Origin: Tricholoma matsutake | Taxonomy: Eukaryota > Basidiomycota > Agaricomycetes > Agaricales > Tricholomataceae | Direction of reading: 5' to 3' | NCBI GenBank assembly: GCA_026075535.2 | Contig: AP026545.1 | Span: 3,100,001-3,164,000 of the forward strand | Length of the DNA: 64,000 bases | The notes under the pieces: generated by a model | Seen by the model: only the letters and a program-made list of their open reading frames with translations | What the model was told of the DNA's origin: nothing | Database searches by the model: none | Program-made: the position numbers and the translations under genes | Shown here: positions 21,326 through 32,571 of the stretch, one piece after another | Position numbering within the stretch: the stretch's first letter is position 1 | Layout: every line of letters starts with the position of its first letter

Positions 21326-22692
21326 GGGCTTTTGTGGCTTTGGATTTTGGGCAGTTTCCTGCTATGTGCCCTTCCTCAGTGCAGTAGAGACAAAGTCGTT
21401 CTCTCATGCGACATTCTCGTTCCTCCCCAGTAAGCTTGCTGTTCTTCCCCAACTTATCAGAGATGGATGACTTGGGCTTGTCCCGGGGAGTGTTCTTTGT
21501 TGCGGAAGACTGCTGGTTGGAGGTGTTACCATGGGCAGAGTTTGAAGAGGCTTGATTTTTTGATGGGGAAGGACTTTTGGAAGAGTCCTTCTGACTAGAG
21601 TTAGTGATGTTACTGGAATTCTTTGTTTCAAAATGGGATTCATCTTCTTGCATCCAGTAGATGTCATCACTGTCCTGCGCTTTCAAGCACAGTTCTGCAA
21701 GAGTATTGGGTTTACCACCCCGGAGAACTTCTATGCAAAGCCGGAGCGGAAGACCATGGAAATAGCAGTCACGAAGGGCTGCTTCATTCCAGTTGACCCT
21801 AGAAGCTAATTCCCAGAAGTCAATGTTGTATTCATGATATGACCACCTTTCTTCATTGCTAAGTCAGAGAGAGCTTTTTCTGCATCTCCGACTGGGTCAT
21901 GCGGACCGAAGTTGCTTTCCAGCTCGGCGAGGAAAGCTTCATAGTCCCACATCCAGTGTGCGGCATCTGTCGGGTCATTCAGACCAGGCTCAAACCAACT
22001 GAGAGCTGATCCCTTAAGATAAGAAAGGATGAATATGATCTTTTTCTCATCAGAGGAAAATACATGCAGACGGTCGTGGAAATGAAGATTGCAGGACACT
22101 AGGAAGTCTCTAAGTTTCTTCAGATTGGTGCTGTCAAAAGTGTTAGGGTCGCAAACTTCTCGGTCTTGGGTGTGTTATTCTGATGAAGGGTGCGGATACT
22201 CTCCGAGAGGTTGTAAAGGACATCTATGAACCTATCCCCTGGGTCAGGGTTTTCCCCCATGGGAGGTTGATCCTCAGGATCATTGGGATTGGGGTCACCC
22301 CCAGGGCCGTCAGGTCTGCTGGGGGGTCCATCCTCTAGACCAGGATCTTCCAACCCAAAGGGTTCAGGCTGGTCGATGCCCCCTACATACTCAAGGGGAG
22401 TTCTTGATCAAAAACCTTCTGGGTTGCCAGAAGGTTGCGGGGCACGGGTGGACATGAGATTGGCACTGATTGAGGGGGCTCCTGAGCCGATTTGTTGGAA
22501 TATGTTTGAGGGTCTGGAAGACACTCCAAATGTAGTGGCAAGTCGAGGGTCAGAAAGGGTGGATCACTGGATTGCAGAGATCCCTGGTCGAGGGTCGGAA
22601 AGGGTGGATCGCTGGATTGCAGAGATCCCTGGAATAGTACCGGCACATTGGGAATTTCTTGTTGTGTGCTGGCGGGTCTCAGTAGGGGTCAT
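21282..22692 (-). pseudogene. A2 gag
   Basis: ATG 22692. It is the same gag as A1, with capsid region (FILSYLKGSALSWFEPGLND) and CCHC knuckle CLYCTEEGHIAGNCP. The N-terminal part carries a short tandem duplication (about 22543-22577 and 22586-22620, GTCGAGGGTC..GATCCCTGG) and deletions that shift frame near 22140 and 21830. The 3' part (21282-21686) is almost identical to A1. The gag/pol overlap and GAA AAA TAG T stop context are preserved. Confidence 0.82.
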
Positions 22693-22732
22693 AGAGAGGA
22701 AATGGATGAGTGAAGTGTGAGTTCATATATAC

Positions 22733-23441
22733 TGTTAAGAACTGATCTGAGAGGGTTTGTCAGAATCCAATCGGACACTGCGGGTGATAATAGCAGGAGT
22801 TGTTGGGTCGATGCAGATTCTGCAAGAGGGGAAACAGAAAGGACTTGGCTTCAGCTTGTAAGAAGCTGTGCCCTTCACCTCATCTGGTGTCCTAATTTCA
22901 AGTTGAAGGTCTGGAGGTAGGAGTGGGAAAGTGCAGGTAAATGCAGGGAGGAGTATGGGGGGACTTAGGTTAAGTTCAGATGAGACTAGAACTTCAGAGG
23001 GAGACTAGAGGTTGAGTCGAATGGAGTTCAGACTCTTAGAGGACAGAGGTTGGAGTAGAAGGAGGTTTTAGATTGGCAGGGTAAAGTCGAGTCTATGTCG
23101 ATATATGAACTGAGGAATACATGGTGAAACTAGCTAAACTTAAATACTAGAGTCCAGAATAAAAGCAGGACGAAAACAGGAACTGTGGCAGTGTCTCGAC
23201 TGTGTAGATAAATTACCTAGCAGAGGCCGCACAGGAATCTGTAGTCGAATTTGCAAAACTAGACGGCAGCCTTGGGAAGGCAGCCATGGGTGCTGTACAA
23301 GGCACCCTGGTGCACAGCAGTGTGGGCAGTGCAAGGCGGCCGGGAACAAAATTGGGAGGAGTAGACAAATGTTGGGTTAGACGTGTGGGAAAGAGTTGGA
23401 TGGAATGTGGGTTCCGATCGGGTGAGGAACAGTTCTTGACA
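22733..23441 (-). repeat. 5' LTR of A2
   Basis: 709 bp, TGTTAAGAACTG..CAGTTCTTGACA on the plus strand. The bases at 23101-23111 (ATATATGAACT) are exactly the inverse complement of the putative primer site at 22720-22730 (AGTTCATATAT) just outside the LTR. Confidence 0.9.
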
Positions 23442-23515
23442 CTATCTCATTTGTTGTCTTGACATCTCCTTCTGTGATTGGAAGTATTTGAGTGTTCGGT
23501 GGTCCAGGGAAGAAA
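23442..23515 (-). pseudogene. Chromovirus B RNase H remnant
   Basis: About 23 codons, LDHRTLKYFQSQKEMSRQQM, are the classic TDHRTL block of Ty3 RNase H. They join in frame to 18464 once A2 and one TSD copy are removed. Upstream of about 23515 the sequence changes to the DIRS-like element, so B is 5'-truncated here. Confidence 0.7.
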
Positions 23516-23638
23516 CAAGCTAGACAATATAAAGAAGATATGGAGAAGGAGGTTTTCCAAAGGAACATACAGTCATGAGCAAGGATGTGTGGACAGAGAG
23601 AGGAGGTTAATATAGCATTGTTGTGATAGCAGGAAGTA
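23516..23638 (-). pseudogene. DIRS-like element, fragment beyond the copia insertion
   Basis: Removing copia D and one CGCAG makes the minus-strand frame from 35145-35303 run straight into this segment (SSLCPHILAHDCMFLWKTS). It resembles the linker between RNase H and the tyrosine recombinase of agaricomycete DIRS-like elements. The recombinase itself is missing. Confidence 0.5.
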
Positions 23639-23643
23639 CGCAG

Positions 23644-23989
23644 TGTTGGAATCGAACTGTGAGTCCATAATGCTTTTGATGTGTTTGATGCATGTGCTAT
23701 TTTTAGCATTCCCTTTGATCCGCATGGTCGGTTCGCATTTAAGTTTCCCCTTGTCTCTTTTCCTTTGACACACATCCTTTTGTTACGCATTACACGTATA
23801 TATATCTTCAGTAGTTTACTTTATCACCTCAGTCACTTATCCAGAGACTGAGGTGAGCTATATTTACTATACATATTTATTGACGTGTACTTACCCTACT
23901 ACAACAGTTGTTTATACTAGGTATAGTACGGATTAATATAGTCACTTATCCAGAGACTGAGTTGTTTATACTAGGATTCACTTTCTACA
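23644..23989 (+). repeat. 5' LTR of copia D
   Basis: 346 bp. The R/U5 part has two copies of GTCACTTATCCAGAGACTGA separated by about 100 bases. It matches 34790-35139. Confidence 0.93.
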
Positions 23990-24000
23990 GGTTATGGGCC
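23990..24000 (+). promoter_or_regulatory. Primer-binding site of copia D (half initiator-tRNA type)
   Basis: GGTTATGGGCC abuts the LTR. It is the Drosophila copia primer site, complementary to the anticodon stem-loop of initiator tRNA-Met, which is cleaved to give the primer. Element E has the same 11 bases. Confidence 0.75.
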
Positions 24001-24200
24001 ATTCTCATCGTCTTTGAACAATGGGAGAAAGTATCCTAGCCACTCGATGTTCTGCTTCGTCATACCTTCTGATCCATTTCCCCGATTGTTTTTTGATCTC
24101 GGATCAATTCCTTTGTCTTTCATGGACCCGGCTGCTCTACCATTGCATCTCTCTCATCTCCCTTTGCACACTCATCGTCCACTGACCTCAGTTTTCTATC

Positions 24201-26512
24201 ATGGGTACCGATACTGTTGATCCCCTGTCCATTTCCCCTATCAAACTTTCTGTGCAATATACCAGGGAGAAGCTCGACAAACTTAAATCAAATTACAAAG
24301 AATGGTGCAAGGAGATTATTATTGCTTTATCATTAAACGGCCTTTATGAGTATGTTATGGGCGGAATACCTGAGCCCACTTCTACCGAACTCCAAGCGCT
24401 TGCCAACTGGAAGGCAAATTCCCACCTTGCATATGTGTTTATTGCATCCAGCGTCTCTCCATCTGAGCGTAAATTCCTGGACATTAAAGTAGGCCCTGAT
24501 GCGAACTGGAAAATTCTCCAGGACCATAACCAGAAGGAAGGCCCCGTTCAGCAGGTCCAGCTCTTACAACAAGCGCTTTCCATCCAGTGTACAAAGGACA
24601 CACCACTCCCCGAGACAGCAGAAAAGATTTGCGCGTTAATTGAATGCGCTTTTGCCATGGGTGATATACAGGCTGATCTTCTTTGTTGCATCGCTCTCCT
24701 TAATTCCCTTAGTGATAATTTTCCACATGCTCGCTCCATTATTTCACGGGATATTGCCGCTTCTTCCCTCTCAGCTCCATATGGCTCGAAGGATATCAAA
24801 TTATTTCTGGAGAACAAACAATCACTACTTGAGAATGATCAGCATGGTGGTTCCAAAAACCATGCCGCTTTTACCGCACAGTCCAAATCTTCCAAGCTCC
24901 CTAATGCACCAATCTGCACCAATGCTAACTGTGGGAAACTTGGCCACACGAAACAATATTGCATTAAACCTGGTGGTGGTATGGCTGGGAAATCACTCGA
25001 GGAGTTGATCGCTGCTTGCAGGGCTGCCCATGAGAAGAAATCCTTACCAGCTGGCACTACAAAGGTTCCTATTACCGTGAAGGACATTAATGGTCGTGCC
25101 TTCACTGTCATGGTCGACCCCGATATTCCTACCCCACCTGCACCGGAATTTGCCGGGCTTGCTCATGACCCGCTGCCTTTAGACCCTTCAGATGCACTGG
25201 AATATGAAGGATGGGTTGCTGTGGAGGAGGAGCTCACCACTACAGTGGACTGGAAACACCATACATCACCCATCCCTGACAATGCACTCACCGTGGAACC
25301 CCTTTCACAGACTTGTCACTCACGCATCACCTTAGACCCTCTCCCCTTTATTATTGACTCTGGGGCTACAGTACATATATCCCCTGACAAGTCTGACTTC
25401 CTCACCTTACGACCCATTTCACCTCACTCTGTCAGAGGTGTCGGTGGTTCATCTATTGATGCTGTTGGTGTTGGTGATATACAGCTAAGAATAGCCCAGG
25501 GTGCATCAATTATTTTACGTAATGCCCTCTACATCCCAAAATCAGCAGTTCGGCTGATCTCAGTGGGCACACTGGCTGACGACTCTAACACTGTCACACA
25601 TTTTGACAGTAACACATGCTGGTTCACTGATAAATCCTCTGGGGCCTTCATAGCTCATGGATTGCGCATATCTAGAAAGCTTTACATGCTCAACATTTCC
25701 TCGGCCCAGGCTGATCATGTGCTAACAGTTCACAATACCCCTACTCTCGAGACATGGCATCATCGTCTGGGTCACGCAAATTACCAGGCACTCTGGGATA
25801 TGGCCAAGAAGGGCGCTTTCACTGGTGTGCCGCTCACTTCATTGCAAAAATTACCTAAATGTGATTCCTGTGTTCTTGGCAAGCAGACCAAGTCTCCAGT
25901 CCCCAAGAAACGTCAGGAGGGACCAGGCCATAAGGCGACAAGGAAGCTGGAAAAGGTGTGGGTGGATCTATCTGGACCACATTCAGTAACATCGCGTGCG
26001 GGGAACCATTATATCATGGATATAGTAGATGACTACACCTCATTCCCATGGTCTATACCATTGCAAAATAAAGATGATGCTTTCATGGAACTTAAAGCTT
26101 GGGAACTTGCCCGGGAGAACGAAACCGGCCTCAAAGTCGGGACCTATATCACCAATAACGGTGAACTTAAATCGCACGAAATGAAGGAGTGGTTGAAGAC
26201 TCGTGGTATTGATCAGCGTTTCACAGCACCTCACACCTCGGCTCACATAGGCCATGTTGAGCAAATGCATAGGACGCTTATGGCTAAAGTGCGCACTATG
26301 TGAATATATGCTGGTCTGCCAGCTTATTTGTGGGACGAGTTCTACCTCACAGCTGCCCACTTGCATGCCAAGACTATGACCCATTCACTAGCAAGCCTAA
26401 CGCCTTGGGAATTATGGTATGAGAGAAAACCTGATTATTCTTATCTTTGGGAGATAGGTTGCAGGCCTTTTGTGCTTATCCCAGGAAAGGATAATCCCAA
26501 GATACTTGAATG
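24201..26512 (+). pseudogene. Copia D gag, protease, integrase
   Basis: ATG 24201 opens a 700-residue frame: copia gag (KLKSNYKEWCKEIIIALSLN), a zinc knuckle C-x5-C-x3-GH-x4-C (CTNANCGKLGHTKQYC), protease (FIIDSGATVHISPD), the GAG-pre-integrase HHCC finger (TWHHRLGHANYQALW .. CDSCVLGKQ), and integrase core (VWVDLSGPHSVTS .. TYITNNGELKS). The second catalytic Asp of the integrase is Asn (GAT to AAT after ACC, a CpG change). TGA at 26301 and another stop at 26511 follow, then C1 is inserted. The rest of pol resumes at 32572. Confidence 0.9.
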
Positions 26513-26540
26513 ATCCATCGAATGCGTCTTGATAGGCTAC

Positions 26541-26965
26541 TGTAAGGGGACTAGGGGGGTGCCCTGTGTGTTTTTCCTATTTTTTATGTTCGTCCCATAT
26601 TTTTCCCCACCTCATTTCCTTCTATTCTTCATTTTCTATGATTTTTCCGGATTTTATTACTAATTTTCCCTTGCTATCATGTTTGTATATGTTGACACTT
26701 TTATATTTAGAGGCGGAGTACCCCTTCCGACACATACCCCTTGGTATGATGTCATTCGGCGGCCTTGATCCGCCTATCTCCGCCTTTTTCTATTTTTAGG
26801 TTATATTTGATTTTTGTCGTCTTCACATATACTGGGCATCAGCAAGGGGATCCTTAGAGTTTTCTCTTCGGATTTCCCTTGATAGGTGCGCCCCCAATCC
26901 CTGTATTATGTAGCATAATTTTAACTTCGGATTTCCCCTTGCTAGAGGCTTAGGTTGCCCTTATA
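26541..26965 (+). repeat. 5' LTR of C1
   Basis: 425 bp. It contains AGAGTTTTCT at 26856-26865, the exact inverse complement of the bases at 26968-26977 just beyond the LTR, fitting a self-priming arrangement. Confidence 0.94.
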
Positions 26966-26967
26966 GT

Positions 26968-26977
26968 AGAAAACTCT
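26968..26977 (+). promoter_or_regulatory. Putative self-primer binding site of C1
   Basis: AGAAAACTCT begins 2 bases after the LTR and is complementary to AGAGTTTTCT within the LTR. CTAAGG downstream also pairs with CCTTAG upstream of the primer, leaving a small bulge. Tf1/sushi-type chromoviruses prime reverse transcription with the 5' end of their own mRNA in this way. No tRNA 3'-end complement (TGG start) is present. Confidence 0.55.
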
Positions 26978-27131
26978 CCCCTAAGGCCCGAAAATCGCGA
27001 ACGCGCTGCCCAAAATAGGCAGGTACGGACTGGACGACGCTTCCCAAAGCTCCACAGAGTCCCTACACACCGTTCCAGATACTCTCGCCTTTATCACGCC
27101 GCCATTTTCGCCAAACGCACTCCCTAGCGAC

Positions 27132-28250
27132 ATGGACACATCAGAACGCTTCGATGCGCTTGAAAGCGACATTTCCGGAATGCGCGTGCAAATCGACTCG
27201 CTTAAATCTATGATTGAAAACTTTGTTAGGACCCTCCAGGCTAACCCTACGACTAATAGTTCCCCCTTCACGACTCCAAGCGCACCCAACAACGACGTTT
27301 TGCCAAACGCGTCCACTAAGGAACGTGCCCAGATCAAACCGTCCCCCCCCACCGAATTTAATGGTGCACGTGCGCAGGGACGTGCATTCCTTAATTCCTG
27401 TGAGTTATACATTAGTCTCCAGTTGCATCAATTTGTCGATGAGGCTGCAAAAATTTATTGGGCCTTCACATACATGAAATCTGAACGCGCCTATCTCTAT
27501 GTGGACCATATCCTATGTCAAACTAAAGAACTCGGTTCTCTACCTTTCTCCACTTGGGGTGACTTTCGAGCTGAGTTCGTACGCCACTTCTGCCCCCTCA
27601 ATGAATGCCACCGAGCAGTGACACGACTTGAGTCATCCACTTACCACCAGGGACGTCGATCCGTGGACGACTATATCGATGAGTTCAAGGATTTGGTGGA
27701 CATGGCAGGGTATGGGAGTGGGTTACCAGTGGTGGTGAAGTTCCGACGGGGGCTCAACCGAGAAATTCAGGACCAGATTGCACAGATGTTGGAAGGGCGC
27801 CCAGTGGACAATGATATCCTTGCTTGGTATGAAGCTGCTTCACTCTGTGACGAGAACCGACTCACAAATGTGGCGTTTAATGCTGCATTCCATGCTCCAA
27901 CTACCACTCATACACCCTACACCTTCAATCGAAGCCTCCCCCGCCCTAACCCCATTCCTGCTCGTCAAACTCCCACACCAGCCGTCAATGTCCCAGTACC
28001 AATGGATGTTGATGCAGCCCGCAGCTGTGCACGTAAGTTGGATCTCTGCTACCGTTGTGGGGAACCTGGACACAGGGCTGGAGCGTGTCCCCATCGTCAG
28101 GATATCCACATGCTCACCCCCGAGGGACGAGACAAACTCCTGCAAGATTTGTTGGCACTTGTAGATGTTGAGGAAGCGAAGGATCAAGTTGCAGAGGAGG
28201 TTAAGCTGGAAGTTGTAGAGGAGCAGGATTTTCCTATTCGCAGCAAGTGA
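27132..28250 (+). CDS. C1 gag (capsid, zinc knuckle)
   Basis: An intact 372-residue frame from ATG 27132. The N-terminus is a predicted coiled coil (RFDALESDISGMRVQIDSLK). The capsid-like retrotransposon gag domain follows (QGRAFLNSCELYISLQ, STWGDFRAEFVRHFCP, YIDEFKDLVDMAGYG), then a CCHC knuckle CYRCGEPGHRAGACP near residue 313 for RNA packaging. It ends at TGA 28248-28250 and overlaps the pol frame (-1) for about 46 bases, so Gag-Pol would need -1 frameshifting. This is the only complete retroelement gag in the window. Confidence 0.9.
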   Translation: MDTSERFDALESDISGMRVQIDSLKSMIENFVRTLQANPTTNSSPFTTPSAPNNDVLPNASTKERAQIKPSPPTEFNGARAQGRAFLNSCELYISLQLHQFVDEAAKIYWAFTYMKSERAYLYVDHILCQTKELGSLPFSTWGDFRAEFVRHFCPLNECHRAVTRLESSTYHQGRRSVDDYIDEFKDLVDMAGYGSGLPVVVKFRRGLNREIQDQIAQMLEGRPVDNDILAWYEAASLCDENRLTNVAFNAAFHAPTTTHTPYTFNRSLPRPNPIPARQTPTPAVNVPVPMDVDAARSCARKLDLCYRCGEPGHRAGACPHRQDIHMLTPEGRDKLLQDLLALVDVEEAKDQVAEEVKLEVVEEQDFPIRSK

Positions 28251-31200
28251 ATTGTACGCCCTCACTGCCTGTCCATAACTGCTTTGAAGTCTTGTCAGCT
28301 GAATCCCTGGAGAATGAATCCATTTCTGTGACTGCTCCCCTCTCTGACCCTTCGAAGTTGGCTAAAGACGTACCTGCTCTCCCCATCTCTCCTTCTACTC
28401 CACGTCCAAAAATTAAATCATGGGAGCATAAACTACCACGCAAGTATATTGTGGCATCCACTCCCTCTGCACAGTCCTTAAACCTAGCCATCAAACTGCA
28501 GACGACCGACACTGGACAGATACTCGGTGTCTCTGCGCTCCTGGACTCTGGTGCGACTGGTCTCTTCATCGATTCCCATCTGGTACAACAACATCGTCTA
28601 AATACTCGCTCACTCTCACGTCCGATACCTGTATATAACGTGGATGGATCCCCAAATGAAGCTGGTGCCATCCGAGAGGTTGCAGACCTGGTTCTCCATT
28701 ACAAAGATCATAGTGAGCATGCCCTTTTTGCTGTCACTCAATTAGGAAAGCAAAAGGTGATTTTGGGATATCCATGGCTTCGAGACCATAACCCAGAGGT
28801 CGACTGGCGCACTGGGGAGGTTACCATGAGCCGATGTCCATCCTGCTGTCGGACGTGTTTCACAGAAGCCAGGCAAGAATGTCGTGGACAGAAGGCGGCA
28901 ATACGACGAACTCAGAAGTGTCGTGCTGGACCCCTGCCTATACCTGAAGTGGAATTGGAAGGGGTTCCTGATCTAATGCCAGACTCAGATGATGATGATG
29001 AGGACCCAGAGGAAGTGGAGGAGGGTGATCGGATCTTCTACACTGTGATTTGCTCATCACATGAGGTGTGTGCCACATTGAACATATCCCAACGCCTCAC
29101 CGAGGCCTTCCACAAAAACAACGCTGCTAAATCCTCTACTAACTCCTTACTCCCTCATCTCCATGAGTTTGAAGACGTGTTCTCCAAGGAGTCATTCAAC
29201 TCTCTTCCTGCGCATAAGCCATGGGATCACGTGATCGAACTCACCCCCGGCGCAACCCCTTCATCCTGCAAGGTCTATCCTCTCTCTCTGGAGGAACAAC
29301 GGCAGCTTGACCAGTTCATCGACGAGCACCTGGCCTCTGGACGTATTCGACCATCGAAGTCACCCATGGCCTCTCCCTTTTTCTTTGTCAAGAAGAAGGA
29401 TGGCTCACTTCGACCGGTTCAAGACTACAGAAGGCTCAACAACATCACGGTCAAAAATTGCTACCCACTACCCCTCATCTCCGAACTCATAAACCAGCTC
29501 CATGGAGCCCGATACTTCACCAAGCTCGATGTCTGTTGGGGCTATAATAATGTGAGGATAAAGGAGGGAGATGAGTGGAAGGCAGCCTTTCGTACCAACT
29601 GTGGTCTTTTTGAACTGCTTGTCATGTTCTTTGGCCTTACTAATAGCCCTGCCACCTTTCAGACCATGATGAATGACATCTTCCATGACCTCATCCTCGA
29701 AGGCGTTGTCTGCATCTATCTCGACGACATCCTCATCTTCACTCGCACGGTTGAAGAGCACCGTTGCATCACGTGCCTCGTCCTAGAGCGACTTCGACGG
29801 TACAAACTCTACCTTCGTCAGGACAAATGTGAGTTTGAAAGGACCAAGATCGAGTACCTCGGCCTGATTATCTCAGAGGGTCAAGTGGAGATGGATCCTA
29901 TCAAGGTAAACGTGGTCACAGCTTGGCCGATGCCCACGAACAAGAAGGAGGTGCAGTCTTTCCTGGGCTTCATCAATTTTTATCGGCGTTTTATCAAGGA
30001 TTTCTCACATCATGCATGACCGCTGTTCAACTTGACAGGAAAGGAGGCATGGAGGTGGGATAATGCACAACAGGAGGCGTTCGAAAAGCTTAAGGAGATG
30101 GTCACTTCCGCTCCGATCCTTACCTTTGCTGATGATTCGCGTCCTTTTCGTGTAGAAGCCGACAGTTCTGACTTTGCGACGGGCGCTGTGTTGTCTCAGC
30201 AGTGTCCGGAGGACCAGAAGTGGCATCCTGTTGCATTCTACTCCAAAAGCCTTAGTGCTGTAGAGAGAAACTACGAGATCCATGACAAGGAGATGTTGGC
30301 GATAATGCGTGCGCTTGAGGAGTGGCGACACTTCCTCAAGGGTGCCCAACACAAGGTGGAAATTTGGACGGATCACAAGACCCTCGAGTACTTCATGATG
30401 GCCAAGAAATTGAACCGTCGTCAAGCTCGTTGGTCCCTGTATCTATCTAGATTCGACTTCTCCTTGCACCACCGTGACCGATGCCCTATCCCGACGTGCA
30501 GACCATGGGGATGGCAGCGGTGACAACCAAAACATTGTGCTGTTGCAGCCAGACCTGTTCACCATTCGGGCACTGGAAGGCATTGTACCCCAGGGCGAGG
30601 AGCGGGACATTCTACGTGACATTCGTCACGCAAACCGTAGCGGTTTACATGAGGATGTTGTCGCCCGAGCTGTTAAAGAACTGAGGAAGGGATCGACCCT
30701 TTCCTTACGTGCGGCAGAGTGGGCTGAAAAGGAGGACTTGTTGTATTTCAGGGACCGCATCTATGTTCCCAATGACCCAGACCTTCGCTGGCGCATCATA
30801 TCCCAACACCATGACTCACAGATTGCTGGCCACCCCAGACGCTGGAAGACCTTGGAGCTCACCTCACGGAACTATTGGTGGCCACAAATGTCATGGCTCA
30901 TTGGTCAGTATTGTCACACTTGTGACCTTTGCTTATGCACCAAGGTCCCTCGTCGCAAGCCTATTGGTGAGCTACACCCTCTTCCTGTTCCAGAGAGTCG
31001 TTGGGATGTCGTCAGCATCGACTTTGTGGTGGAATTGCCAGAGTCAAACGGGTTTGATGCGGTGATGTGCACAGTTGACTCAGTGGGAAAACGCGCTCAC
31101 TTCATTCCCACTCACACCACTGTCAGTGCCCTAGGTGCCGCTCAACTCTACCTCCACCACGTGTGGAAATTACATGGACTTCCTGGTGCCTTCCTCTCGG

Positions 31201-32105
31201 ATCGTGGCCCTCAGTTCATGGCAGAGTTCACTCGTGAGCTGTACCAACTCCTGGGGATCAAACTCCTTGCTTCAACTGCTTATCACCCACAAACTGATGG
31301 CCAGACGGAGCGAGTCAACCAGGAACTGGAGCAGTACATCCGCCTCTTTGTCAATGAACGCCAGGACGATTGGGATGATCTCCTTCCTTTGGCCGAGTTC
31401 GGGTACAACAACCATGTCCATGCTTCCACTCAACAGACCCCTTTCCTCTTAGACACTGGACAACATCCACGCATGGGATTTGAACCTCACCAAACTCCCT
31501 CACACATCGAGACAGTGAATGAGTTCACAGAACGCATGAGGGATAGCTTGGAGGAGGCAAGGGCAGCCTTAGCAAAGGCAAAGGATGACATGGCGTGATT
31601 TTACAACCAACGCCACTCCCCAACCCCTCAGTACAAGGTTGGTGATCGAGTTTATCTTGACTCCAGTGACATCTCCACTACACGTCCATCCAAGAAACTC
31701 GCTCATCGCTTCTTGGGACCTTTCCCCATTGTCAAGTGCGTTGGAACACATGCCTATCGTCTACGCCTCCCAGCCTCCATGTCCAGACTCCATCCCGTCT
31801 TCCATGTCGTCAAATTGCTTCCAGCTCCCCCAGATCCATTCCCGGGACACCATTCACACCCACCACCACCACCTACAGTGATCAAGGGAGAACCCCAATA
31901 TGAAGTCGAGTCAATCTTGGACAGCCGTTTGCGTCGAGGAAAACTCCAGTATTTGGTACATTGGAAGGGTTATGGGTATGAGGAGAACTCATGGGTCGAA
32001 GAGTCTGACGTAAATGCCCCTCGGTTAATCAAGGAATTCCACCGACGGCACACTGCTGCACCGCGTCGCATTCAAGTCACGGACTTTGGTCGTATACGAT
32101 TTTGA
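28205..32105 (+). pseudogene. C1 pol: protease to chromodomain
   Basis: In the -1 frame from gag: protease (LLDSGATGLFIDSHLV), RT (FFFVKKKDGSLRPVQDYRRL, FFGLTNSPATFQTMMND, IYLDDILIFT), RNase H (EADSSDFATGAVLSQQ, TDHKTLEYFM), integrase zinc finger (HDSQIAGHPRRWKT .. CHTCDLC), catalytic core (SIDFVVELPESNG, LSDRGPQFMAEFT, YHPQTDGQTERVNQELEQY), and a chromodomain (YEVESILDSRLRRGKLQYLV .. WKGYGYEENSW). Three lesions: TGA at 30017, a deletion with frame change at about 30475 removing residues before DALSRR, and TGA at about 31597. RT and integrase catalytic residues remain. Confidence 0.92.
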
Positions 32106-32140
32106 ATGCATCGGGGCGATGCATCTTAGAGAGGGGGTGA

Positions 32141-32566
32141 TGTAAGGGGACTAGGGGGGTGCCCTGTGTGTTTTTCCTATTTTTTATGTTTGTCCTATAT
32201 TTTTCCCCACCTCATTTCCTTCTATTCTTCATTTTCTATGATTTTTCCGGATTTTATTACTAATTTTCCCTTGCTATCATGTTTGTATATGTTGACACTT
32301 TTATATTTAGAGGCGGAGTACCCCTTCCGACACATACCCCTTGGTATGATGTCATTCGGTGGCCTTGATCCGCCTATCTCCGCCTTTTTCTATTTTTAGG
32401 TTATATTTGATTTTTGTCGTCTTCACATATACTGGGCATCAGCAAGGGGATCCTTAGAGTTTTCTCTTCGGATTTCCCTTTGCTAGGTGCGCCCCCAATC
32501 CCTGTATTATGTAGCATAATTTTAACTTCGGATTTCCCTTTGCTAGAGGCTTAGGTTGCCCTTATA
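32141..32566 (+). repeat. 3' LTR of C1
   Basis: 426 bp, nearly identical to 26541-26965, preceded by the purine tract AGAGAGGGGGTGA. Confidence 0.94.
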
Positions 32567-32571
32567 GCTAC

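Larger units (their letters stand above)
18465..23441 (-). mobile_element. Ty3/gypsy chromovirus A2, internally deleted
   Basis: Same family as A1, with a perfect 5-bp TSD CTATC (18460-18464 and 23442-23446). The right LTR is complete (22733-23441). The left LTR keeps only about its first 308 bases (18465-18772) and is fused directly to the RNase H end of pol with a 4-base microhomology (TAGA). Integrase, chromodomain and any antisense gene are gone. A solo LTR of family C sits inside at 20254-20678. Confidence 0.92.
26541..32566 (+). mobile_element. Ty3/gypsy chromovirus C1, inserted in copia D
   Basis: 6026 bp. LTRs lie at 26541-26965 and 32141-32566 (TGTAAGGGG..CCTTATA, ending TA not CA), with a perfect TSD GCTAC (26536-26540 and 32567-32571). 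The insertion splits copia pol between ECVLIGY and EPKSKAYCCY. The two LTRs differ at only a few bases, so this is among the youngest insertions here, yet its pol is already broken. Confidence 0.95.
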
